From: Phanerodontia chrysosporium
Lineage: Eukaryota > Basidiomycota > Agaricomycetes > Polyporales > Phanerochaetaceae
Length of the DNA: 64,000 bases
Assembly (NCBI GenBank): GCA_001910725.1
Contig: MJGA01000002.1
Location: forward strand, 1,674,001 to 1,738,000
Reading direction: 5' to 3'
Shown: positions 11,744-21,740 of the stretch, in pieces
Numbering within the stretch: position 1 is the stretch's first letter
How the letters are laid out: every line of letters begins with the position of its first letter
Made by a program: the position numbers and the translations under genes
Notes under the pieces: model-generated
The model's input: only the letters and a program-made list of their open reading frames with translations
Told to the model about the DNA's origin: nothing
Database searches by the model: none

Positions 11744-14638
11744 ATGGCCCAGCACGATTCCCTTCAGAAACAGCCCTCGGGGCTGCTGTCGAATGTTTTT
11801 AATTTTGTGTCGCGAGAAATCGAGTCATTTGTAGCGACAGCCACGGGAGGGGAACCGCCAGCGAAGGTCAGCGAGATCTTCAACTCTAACACGCTCGTAA
11901 TATTGAACACACACGTCTACGTCCACAGCAAGTGCAAGTTCCCCGCGCATCGTCATCACGCGTCAGGCTCGACTCTGACGCGCAGAATGCGGTGAAACAG
12001 GGCAAGAGGAAACGGACAGTATCCACCCGAGAGGGTCCACCGAAACACAAGGGACCAAGCAGCACGGCAGGACGAATGCTGCCCTCACCGTCGCCCCCGC
12101 GGAGCAAGTCAGCGAGGAGCCCCTCGCTGAGAAGTCCAGGACCACTGGTACTCAGCAGACTAGGTCGCGATCGACAACTCATAGCCAACCACAGGCCCGC
12201 CAGCAACAACAACTTCCTGAGATTGTCGTGGCACCTCCTTCAGAAGGACGGCCTACCCAGCCTCCCCCCTCTAGCCTCAATCCACGGAAGCGGAGGTGTG
12301 GCGTTACTATGCCTGGCTCTCTCTTTCCTCGATCCCCGTCGCTTGAGCCTACACCCGCCGTTCAGAAGGTCGAAGGTCGTCAAGTACACTTCGCGCCTCG
12401 TCATAACGAGTCCAAAGTGGACCTCACGGCTGTGTCAACCATGACGGAAATTGCAGAAGAGGTTGAGGAACCCGAGGAACCCGAAGAGTCTCAGCACGAG
12501 ATTCAGTACTCTCAGTCCTTCGAACGAGACGAAGGCGATAATCCCTTCTTGCCAACCGGCATGACTCCTGCACAGCTCGAGCGCATCACTTCCAATACTG
12601 AGGACGCGAAACGCTTCCTGGAAGGGTTCGCAGTTTCTCCGCGTTCTTCCCCCATTCCCGATACTCCTATGCCAACACGAGTTGCTCCTCCCAAACGGCT
12701 CCTGATTGAGAGTCCCATTGGCCCACAGCCTCCTATTAACGTGCTGTCCTCCAAGGCTAAGGGAAAGCAAAAGGCTGTTGAACCAGAGGAGCAGTATGAA
12801 GAGGACAACTCGAAGGTCCTCCGGTTTAGGGGGAAGCAACGAGAGCTGCTCGAAGTGCAAGAGGAGCAATGGCGAAAAGAGCTAGATCGTGCAGACGACC
12901 CCGAGACGACTCTGATCATGGAAGAACGAGAACGGGACAAGGAGCGGATAAGAGAGCTGGAAGCGGAGCTTGCAGTCTTGAAGAAGCAGGTGCGTTTCTC
13001 CCGGCCTATTGTATGCTATCTGCTGAACATGTGTCCAGCTTGCAGAGTCGCGAGAAGCAAGAAAGGCACCGGAAGGTCCGCCACCTCCACCTCCACCTCC
13101 ACCCCCTCCTCCACCTTCAGCGCGCCGCGAACCTCATCCCGTAACTGTAGCGAGCATCAAGCGCCAGAAGCAGGCGTTCTCTGGGGCTTCCACAGAGTCG
13201 TTCTTGCTCGCAGCGAGGGCTGCGCTTCGTAAACAGGCACCCCCTGTGGAGGCACCCATCAATCCTCTCCATGCGCCGATTGCCAGACCTCCTTCACGAT
13301 CCACCATCAAGGCGCAGATGACGGGTCGCCCATCCGTCAACGTGCCTTCAGACAAGATGCAGGCGTTCTTGGTCGAAGTCAAGAGCGCGAAGCTGAAGAA
13401 AGTCAGCAAAGACATGGCTCCGCCGCTCAGCTCAGATACTGCCCGGAATGCTGCTTCTCGCTCTTTGAGCGAAACACAGAACAAGGAGATCCTGCAGCAC
13501 TTAGCGAGGCGAAAGTCCATAACTGAACTCGGCGCCGCAAACGGCCTCAAGCGGAAATGGAGCGATGCCAATATTGGAGCCAGTACTGAAACAGGTGGGT
13601 ATATGCGCCGTGGTGGTACACAGGAAGAAGACTGACCTCAAGCGCAGCAGGTCATGCTAGTAAACGTATTGCAGCTGAGAACTCGCTCAGCATGTCGGAT
13701 GCCAGCACCTCCTCGATACCCTCAACATCTAACCTCTCCACGAACAGCCTGTTTTCTCATGCTAACCGAACTTGGCCTTCGATTACTACAACCGATACCG
13801 ACCTCACCACCCCTTCGTTGTGCTCTGACAACGAAAACGACGATGCTGCTCATGACGACGAGCCACCCACCCCTCCTCGCCGTCCGCCTACGCCGCCACG
13901 CCGCTTCAAGAAGCGACAGTCTCAATCACGTTCAATCATGGACACCCCAGATGTGGACAAAAGTCTGCCAGAGATCATCGACGTCGTCGAGGACGATGAC
14001 GTCCCTAGCGACTCGGGTCGTCGCTCGGCGAGTCCCACCCCACGGAAGGAGCCTCCTCGGCGTCCCGCTTCTCCTGACGACGCCTTCTCCAGACGTCCAC
14101 CAAGCTCACCATTGCCTGTGGTTGTGGCAAAGAAACCGAAGCCCCCCGGCCGACCTCGTGCCCAGCTCCGCATACAACCTGTCCCCTTCCCCGCAGATCC
14201 TTTCGGCGGCTCCGGGAGACCGTTACCATATCTGCCGTGGCGAAGCCAGTCGCGCCCTTGGCTATCAAGCCCAAGCAGAAGAAGGCGAGCGATCGTCCGT
14301 CGAAACCTCCTTCAAGACCGCCGTCAAGGCCTCCGTCGAGATCCACGGCGAGTGCCTCTATGGAAGCCCCCGCAGAGGAGTCATCAGCTTCTCCGCACGA
14401 AAGGAGGCGACGGACATTGGACGCTGAGATTCGGCGTGCTGGCGACCAGCTATGGGAGCAAGCGAACCACGATGAGACAGAGAACGGAACGCTAGTTGGC
14501 GTCGGCGGAAAGGACATGCAAGGCGGGTTCCTTGCGCGAGGCGGAGGCGGAGGGTCGCCGGTATATATGGGCATCGGATACGTACAAGGGGCTGAGGAGA
14601 AGCAGCGCATGGCACGGACGCAACGGACCATGGTTTGA
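11744..14638 (+). CDS. Unrecognised 910-residue coiled-coil, poly-proline protein with a WH2-like motif
   Basis: Four exons: 11744-11866, 11929-12989, 13039-13594 and 13648-14638. I recognise no named family. Visible parts: a short N-terminal helix (LLSNVFNFVSREIESFV), a long disordered S/P/T-rich region with a glutamate-rich patch (EEVEEPEEPEES), a charged coiled coil near residues 360-410 (LLEVQEEQWRKELDRAD, ERERDKERIRELEAELAVL), twelve consecutive prolines, then SDKMQAFLVEVKSAKLKKVS, which resembles the actin-binding WH2 pattern (amphipathic helix followed by LKKV). Later segments are basic-proline (RPPSRPPSRPPSRS) and end in a glycine-rich block. Poly-proline next to a WH2-like segment suggests an actin-cytoskeleton role, but this is inference. 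Frames break at CCC 12082-12084 and GGG 14214-14216, one missing base each. The last intron ends in a tandem GCAGCAG acceptor, so Ala may be variably included. Confidence 0.6.
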
Positions 14639-14847
14639 TATAGTTTCTGCAAGATGTGTATCCGTGTGATATTATACTGCTGTTCTGTACGCTATCCACT
14701 TGTCAATGATGTTCAGCTTTTGTCCGCTTTCGCCGAGAAATGTAAGATCTGATGAAGTGCAACATATAAGATTACCAGACGATGACATCCAAAGCATTCT
14801 ATCTTATATATACACGTCGGAGCCCGCTCCAAGCCAGGGGTATACGT

Positions 14848-17800
14848 CTAGCTCCTCCAATATTGCGCCCAGTCGTGCATCCTATCGAGCACCACTGTAA
14901 ACGGCGAGATATCGTTCAACAGTTTCTCGAAGTGCTCGATAGCCTGCTCCTCGGTCATCTCCAGACAGAATTTGCCGAGGACCTGCTCATGCACGTCGCG
15001 ATGCTTGATGTGCGGGATGTTCGCGTCGACCATGAGCGTGACAAGGTTCAGAATGAGGTTTGCGCTCTTGCGCAGGATGGTGAACGCCGTGAAGCAGAAG
15101 TTCTTGAAACGCGCATAGTGCACAGACTGTACACCGCCCATCGCGTCGACCATCTCCTTGCAGACCTTTACCGGCGGTGCCAGCGGCTTGGGATCACGAC
15201 CGAGAATGTACCCAAAGTCGACTGGAGATCAAATACCGGGTAAGTCTGTGCAATCACATCTCACAGAGACAGAGCAACGAACCGTGGAAGAAATGGCCAT
15301 CGGGAGCCAGGAGCAGATTGTCCAGATGCCGATCTCCAACGCCCAACAGATAGGTCATAACGCAATAGCCAGCTATCACCTCGTCAAGACGGATCTATCA
15401 CAGGTCCGATCTCCGACACTCACCACAGCTCCGAACAAACGTGTCAATCACGCCTGGCTCTACTCCATATGTCCCGACACTGCCTTCGTCCGGATGGTGC
15501 GCGCGAAGATAGTTGAGCAGTGTCCCATTCTCGCTGATGATGGCCGCTATGGTCTTGCTGGGTATAAACTGCGCCATGCCCTGTGTCGGGCCTGTGGCGA
15601 GGACATCATACGGGCTGACCTTGAGATCAAGGTTCTCCTTGCGCAGAAGCCGGTCCATAAGCGTGAAGATCTGGATGACGAGCTGGTCCTGGCGCATGTC
15701 ATCACCATCCTTGAAGATGATCGGGTACTCGCTCCCATCTGACACCTGGAAGTACAGCAGCATCGGGAACATATTTGATTTGAAGACAGACGACTTCTCA
15801 GGGATGATGCCTGTGATTTCGACTTTGGCATTCAGCGGGAGCGGGAGCGGCGCCATCGACGAAAGACCGTTCTTCGAATCCGCAAGGAAAGTCCGCAGCT
15901 TCTCGATCTTCTTTGGTCGCGGGTCTTTCGACGTCCGCAACTCGCGGGCGCGTTTCGCGAGGGTTTCAACCAGCTCTCCCTGCCGCTTGATCAGGTCTCT
16001 TCGTTCTGCACCGTTTTCTGACTGTACACCGTGAGCACATGCTACACAGGCAATGTGCCGTGCGAGACATACCTCGAGAATCTTGTTCATGAACTTGAAG
16101 ACGATGCGCCCGTACATCTTCGCCATGATTCTGTCCTCGAGCTGCACTTCCACCATTAGGTACCAGTAGAAACGGTTTCCTAGCATGTGGTTGCGGACGG
16201 CGCGTCCGATCAAGAAGTCTGCAAGCCCGCTATCATCATACGATATCGCGCTCGAGACCGATCTCGCCGAACGTTGGTCGCTAGCGGTACTTTCGAACTT
16301 GAGTGCCTGAACGAGCTGTAGCAGGTACAGCAAGAGCTCCTGGAAGGCCGGTCAGCACTGACAACGACATCCCACATTGGCTGAATCGCTTACATCATCA
16401 TCCGCCCTGCTGAGCTGCTTCACCGCGTATGCTCGCACACGCGAGTCCACAGTGCTGGGTCCGAGAAGCTCGAGGGCGTCATCGATGTCAATTTCGGTCC
16501 ACTGCGGCAGAAGCTCCTCGACAGCCTGCTTCACCTCCGCGGGGTCCCGCCAGGTGACGGACTTGAGGAACTTTGTCAGACCTCTTTTGTCCCTCGTGAG
16601 ATAGAACCGGAACTTCCAGATGAGGTCCTTCTCTTCGGACGTCAAGGGCTGACTCGGCGCATAGTTGAGAATCTCCTGCAAGGCCGTCAGCTATGTTTGG
16701 TGACTCGCGGAGACGATAGCACTCACGTTCAGCTCGTCGCGGATCTTAGCATTGGGTTTGAGCTCCCGGTCGTATGGGCTACTCCGGTGGCTGCGCACGA
16801 GCCGGCGATGCTTATCTTCGACGGGGTTCTCTTTCGCAACATCCGGGTCGACGATGGCCCAGAGGTATGTGTCTGCGGCGAGTGCGGACGAGACAGCGGT
16901 AGCCACTGGCGGTGCAGATATTACGGGTGTAGCGGATGTGCTCGTGCTCGCCGAATCCTACACGGACCGTCGGCGAACAAGCACGAAGGAGAATTTGGAT
17001 ATCAGCACTCACGGTCTCCGAGAAGAGGACGGGGAAGTCGAAACGAGGCAAGTCGATATACAGAAATAGATTCTCAGACTTCTCGGTCTCGGACTGCGTA
17101 AACGCGCGTGATCAGTCCGAAAACCCCAGAGGAAGTGTCCTGTGGAACTTACAGCATGGATCTCTTCCATCCTTCGGAAGGCCATGGTGTCCAGCCAATC
17201 TGATTTGGGCAAGTCGCCTCGTTCGTACTTCTTCACAAGCTACGCGGTGTCCCGTGGTAAACGCGGAGCAACTATCGGGGTGGATGGTACAGGCTCACCT
17301 TCTCGAGCCTCCCCATCTCGTCTCGGGTTCCCATCTTGCTCGGTGTACTCGTCTCATTCGCTCCGTCTGCCTCACGGCCCGGCCACAAGTACAAGCGATG
17401 TTTCCCTCTACGAAGACTCCTGCAATCTCGACAATGAGAACTTAGGATAGATTTAGAGAGGTAAATACGCACCATTTCTTCCCAAATAGCCGAAAAGTGG
17501 AGCCACCAACAGGAGCAGCTGCGCGAGGGCCCGCGATGTCCCAGACGGTGAATGTGATCTGTGAGTTTAGCGGAAGGTCGCAGTAACGTATCGGCAGCGT
17601 GATCCACTCGTTCCATCTGTGCGGTTTGTTCGCAGTCAGCGGCTGTAAAGCCTGGGAATGTGGTGTGCGTACGTATAGTCCTTCGTGAAGGCCTTGAACG
17701 AAGTCCGAAACGGTATCGTGAGGGGCTTGTTATCTGCCACCAGTTGACAGGTCACGTAAAGGTCTGAGAGACCTCTGCAGCGGAATGAGCCCTTGACGTG

Positions 17801-18035
17801 TGCTACCAGAGCATAGTGTACGCACGGAGATTGTTGGACCCCATGAAACCGAAGCTCAGGTTTCTCCAGCAGCTCGGTGAACGCGTACGGCCGCCGGAAG
17901 CCCTCTAGCTGTGAACTACATTGATCAGAGCGAGACACATGTGGGACGCGTCTGCACATACATCCTGCATGTTACGGGTAACTTGAGATCGCTCAGCTTT
18001 GCGAACGTAAAGTCATCGCGGCTATCCTTGTCCAT
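14848..18035 (-). CDS. VPS34: Phosphatidylinositol 3-kinase, class III
   Basis: Makes PI3P on endosomes, vacuoles and autophagosome precursors as the catalytic subunit of the Vps15-Vps34-Vps30 complexes. Thirteen exons fit without a frame break and give 846 residues. The C2 domain includes [20 protein letters not shown] and [15 protein letters not shown]; the helical (PIK accessory) domain includes [20 protein letters not shown]; the kinase domain has [18 protein letters not shown], the catalytic loop GDRHLDN and the activation start [16 protein letters not shown]. The C-terminus WAQYWRS matches the family's amphipathic C-terminal helix. The start at 18035 gives [17 protein letters not shown]; in-frame ATGs upstream (18095, 18107) are less likely. 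Exon 2 begins at 17915 after an AATGTAG acceptor, which is needed to keep the frame into SQLEGFRRP. Converges with the upstream + gene 209 bases away. Confidence 0.95.
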
Positions 18036-18362
18036 GTTCGTCAAGGCGTGAACGAGAGGTGCAGCATGGGCGCTCCGCGTGCTCTCCCTTGTCATTGGCG
18101 CATTCAAATATTCACTACTGGTGTGCGCGAAACGACGGACAGCAGCAGTAAGGCGTAAGCCTGCTCAAACGTTGCACTCGTGCCAGAAAATGAAGTAAAT
18201 GCGCATTTTGGGAATCTACACCCCAATCCAACGCCCACAGACGCGGCATGCGTCTCCTGAATAGAACAATGTAACAATACCCCCTCCGACTCTACGTCCT
18301 CCTGCTAAAGCGAACACACAGCGGTTAAATAGCAAATGTACAGAAGACCAAGGATAGAGCGT
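18036..18362. other. VPS34 promoter and PHO88 3' region
   Basis: About 325 bases between two minus-strand genes. AT-richer than the flanking exons, with ATAGAACAATGTAACAATACC at 18260-18281 near the end of PHO88. I see no TATA box, RNA gene or repeat. Confidence 0.35.
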
Positions 18363-19274
18363 TTAGTCATCCTTCTTGCCTATCCTCTTCTCAGCCTCCT
18401 CGATAGCGGCCTTATCGGTCTGCGGCTCAGCAGCGGCTGTGAACGAAGTTGAGTGTTCCACAATTGTGATTTCAGCACTTCATTGCACTTACCACCAAGG
18501 AGACCGCCTGCACCCTTGAAGGGACGCTTGAGGTCGCCCTCAACAGGCTTGCCGAGAATGTAGATGGTGACGAGCTTAGAGTCGTACAGGTTCTTGAGAC
18601 CCATGAGGGACTGGATGAACAGGGGCTGGGTGTACCTGATGTGCGCTGTCAGATTTGAACTTCGTGCAGGGACCCTAGGTACTTACTTGAGGTACCCATG
18701 CAAGAACGCCATCATGGCGATACCGATCCACACTCCACGCATCGCCTTGCTCACTTCCTGGAGGTCATAGTCTCGGTTGGTGGTTGTGACCAGCTTTCCC
18801 GGTTCTTTCGACTGCGGAAAACATGAGCAACAACTCAACAGCAATGCTATAACGGCAGGCGTACCATGGGGTTGGCTGGTTCAACTGTATCGTGCGAGCC
18901 TGTTAGCAATAGGCCAGAACGGTGTTCTCGGATAGACGTACCATACTTGAGGACTGTCTGGTCGTTCTTCGCCTTGATCTAGACAATAGATGGCTGTAAG
19001 AAAACGTCTCCAGAGATGGACGTTGTGGGGTAGACATACCTTGGCGGTAATGAAGTAGTACGCCCCAAGCACGATGACCTGGACAGCAACATACGCAATT
19101 CGGACGTAGTTAAGCACCTGTGGGTCCTCGAAGGGAATTTTACGGGCCACTGGAATACGAATGGAACGAGAGCCGCGGTAAGGATCACTTCGCTGGCAGA
19201 AGGAAAGGTCATATGATTGGCGTACGTTGCATGGCACCGATAGAGAGGACGAGGTTCGATGTTGCTGCGTTCAT
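18363..19274 (-). CDS. PHO88: PHO88 / SND3 ER membrane protein
   Basis: Small ER membrane protein of 185 residues. In yeast Pho88, also called Snd3, acts in the SRP-independent targeting route and was first found through phosphate transport. Seven exons: 19226-19274, 19040-19149, 18942-18978, 18865-18884, 18687-18811, 18493-18635 and 18363-18436. The protein starts MNAATSNLVLSIGAMQLARK, has membrane segments at NYVRIAYVAVQVIVLGAYYF and GVWIGIAMMAFLHGYL, the family segment TQPLFIQSLMGLKNLYDSKL, and a charged lysine-rich end (EEAEKRIGKKDD). Exon 4 is only 20 nt. No frame break. Confidence 0.92.
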
Positions 19275-19709
19275 TTTGGCGATGAGGAAGGAAGGGAGCG
19301 TGTGGGTGACGGTCGGGGCGAAGGACGAGGGTGAAGAGCAGAGAAAGCCGGGCGCTGCGGTGGTGCTCGCGAGGCGTAGGCGCTTCGGCGGGACGCGTCT
19401 GTGTGTTTACACGTAGCCGCCGTTTTGGAAATTACCACGCTTCAAATGGCAGCTCTCGTAGTTCATGACTGCCGTGTACCCTCTCTGTCAACGATACATT
19501 GCTACCTTCTGCGACCAGCTCAACAAGCGGGTGCGAACCCGCTGTAATTGAACACACATGCGTGCAGAGAAAGATCATTCCTCAAGCATCCACCGGCTCA
19601 ATTCCAATCCTTTTCTGACTAACAAAGGCTTCAAGAACAATGGTATATTTCTCTGAAAGACCAGGGTATTGACCAAGACATATCCTAAATAATTAAACAC
19701 ATCAGATAC
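19275..19709. other. Intergenic between PHO88 start and oxalate decarboxylase 1 stop
   Basis: About 435 bases. A GC-rich hairpin-like element (GCGGG TGCGAAC CCGCT) at 19527-19543 resembles a tRNA T-arm, but no matching acceptor, D or anticodon stems surround it. The part near 19570-19700 is AT-rich, as expected for a 3' untranslated region of the decarboxylase. Confidence 0.4.
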
Positions 19710-21740
19710 TTAAGCCTTGGCTGGGCCCACGACGGTGCTCTTTGTCTTGTTGAGATGGGCAATTGTCTCATCGTCGAGATTAAGATGCGCTTTCACCAAC
19801 GCTGGAGGTGTGAGAGCCAGCCACTGCTGCGTGTCAGCGATTACAGTTACACCACTCAGCAACTTTCTCACCTGCTGCAGACTGATGTCTTGGAAGCGAT
19901 CTGAGGAGGAAAGGTTAGTTTGTAAACGCTCCTCAATCACGTTTACGCACCAGACTTGAAGATCTCAAGGAAGCGAAGCGGCGTTGTGCCCGTGTTCTCT
20001 ACGTAATGACCTGATGCTCATTCAATTCAGAGTTTCGTACCTGATTGGCGAGTGACTTACCGAATGACGCGGGAACATAGCCTGTTTAGGACCGTGAGTA
20101 GGTTGGGTGTAGATAATGCGGAGATAGTACTGACCAACATCACCAGGCTGTAGTGCCGCGTTAAGCATCTCATCTACTCGAAAGATAGAAGCTACGTACT
20201 GCGTAGTTGAATGTTCTCGCTTGACCGCTGGATGCGAAGACTGTCATCCGCCCGGTGCCCTCGCTGCCGGAGAATTAGTACCGTATCTCTCAACTTACCG
20301 ACTGCCACCTACATGAAGAAACTCCATTCGTCTTGGGAAGGATGCCAATGCAGCTCACGCATCGCACCGGGGTCGACAATGACTTCTGCCGCAGCGATGG
20401 TCTGCGCAATTGGGAACGTCGTCGAGTCCACGATGCGGACGGAGCCGCCGGAGAGTGGTGTCCTCGGTACCTTCGAAAACTCAAAGGAGAATGCCTCAGA
20501 CGCCGGCACGGTGCCCTGTGGGCTGGATACAGCCTCCGCATCGTCCGCCGGCGGGTCTGGACGCCACAAAGTCAATGCCAAACAGCATGCTGACCGACAG
20601 AGCGGAGCGTACCACTGGGGAAGATATACAGCTCCTTTCCTGGGATCTGATCAAATGCCGAGATATCCGTTTGGAAGTTCTTGGCAAGGACCTCCTTTGG
20701 TACGTGCGCGAGCCAATCGGTGAGCTGTCATATGTCAGGGATCCATAGACCCGGACAGTCCAAGCGCGGGCGTACCAAGAACGTTGAGTCTTCACTGAAG
20801 TCTCCTGTGTCGAAAACAAGCAGGAACTCGGATCCTTCTGGCTGGTCTGCAGTCGCTTGAATAGAGTGCGGCACCCAGCGGGGAAGTACCACACGTCAGA
20901 GGGGTTCTAAACAGACGTTAACATGAATGAGCAGATGGTGGGCAGCATGTAGAGTCGTACCAAGGTAGCAAGATAGTTCTGGCCATTGGGGGTCATGACC
21001 GTTATCTGTACAGAGCCATTGAGAATATACGCCCACTGCAGTCTGTTCTCAGCAAACATTCGTGACATGTAGTTTGAATGCCCGTACCTCGGCCGTTTTA
21101 TGCCAATGCAGTTCTCTGGCACAAGTAAGTCGTATCAGAAGAGGGTCAACCAGAGGAGACGAGGCCTTCTGCTCTACCTGATCGCTCCTGCGTCCAGTCG
21201 CATGTTGACTCCAGCCATCTCGGTAGCGATGGGCATTACGTTGACTGTGAAGCATATCATGAGCATGTTGCACGTATCATGCCACACATGCTTAACTAAC
21301 CGTTCTGCTGCCGTGCCCATCCACCTGTCTGAAGGCGGTTGGGCTTAAACTGAATGGCCATTTGACATTCCCTCTGGGGATCCGTTCATCTCAGTATGTT
21401 GTCAATCCACGTAAGTACGAGCGTACGTACACGCTGCCAGCATCGGTACTCGGTGGTGCGAGTAAGTCTGCATTTTGCAGAGCAATAGGAACGTTCTGGG
21501 GACCGAGGATGTTCGAGCCAAGCGTGCCCGCATGGGCTCGGGCGTAACATCGCTGGTGTCTGTCCAGAGAATGGCATTGGAATTCTCGGGTGCAGGGGCG
21601 ACCGTCGCTGTGACGGGCGCAAAAGAGGCGACGCTGATCGGCGACGGGGAGGATAATGGGGCGGCCGAGGAAGTTGGCGCAAGAGTTGCGAGGTGTATGA
21701 GAGCGAGAGAAAGAGAGAACGACCGCATACCCGACCGCAT
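19710..21740 (-). CDS. Oxalate decarboxylase 1, secreted bicupin
   Basis: Mn-dependent bicupin expected to convert oxalate to formate and CO2 outside the cell. Signal peptide: MRSGMRSFSLSLALIHLATL, then SSAAP. First cupin: GNVKWPFSLS, GGWARQQN, metal motif RELHWHKTAEWAYIL and PHSIQ. The loop after it reads GDFSEDSTF, the counterpart of the SENST lid that separates decarboxylases from oxidases. Second cupin: RELHWHPSQDEWSFF, then GYVPASFGHYVENTG. The end has WLALTPPALVKAHLNLDDET. Many short introns. Three frame breaks at G/C runs on the coding strand (plus positions 21527-21529, 21341-21343 and 20874-20876), each curable by one base. One intron (20264-20298) appears to be only 35 nt with a TACTAAT branch site. 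The final acceptor is tandem (GCAGCAG). A second copy lies at 59.6-61.5 kb. Confidence 0.85.

Noticed and set aside
19526..19543. tRNA-like T-arm (GCGGG TGCGAAC CCGCT)
   Set aside because: No acceptor, D-arm or anticodon stem can be drawn around it, and the loop has G in place of the second T.
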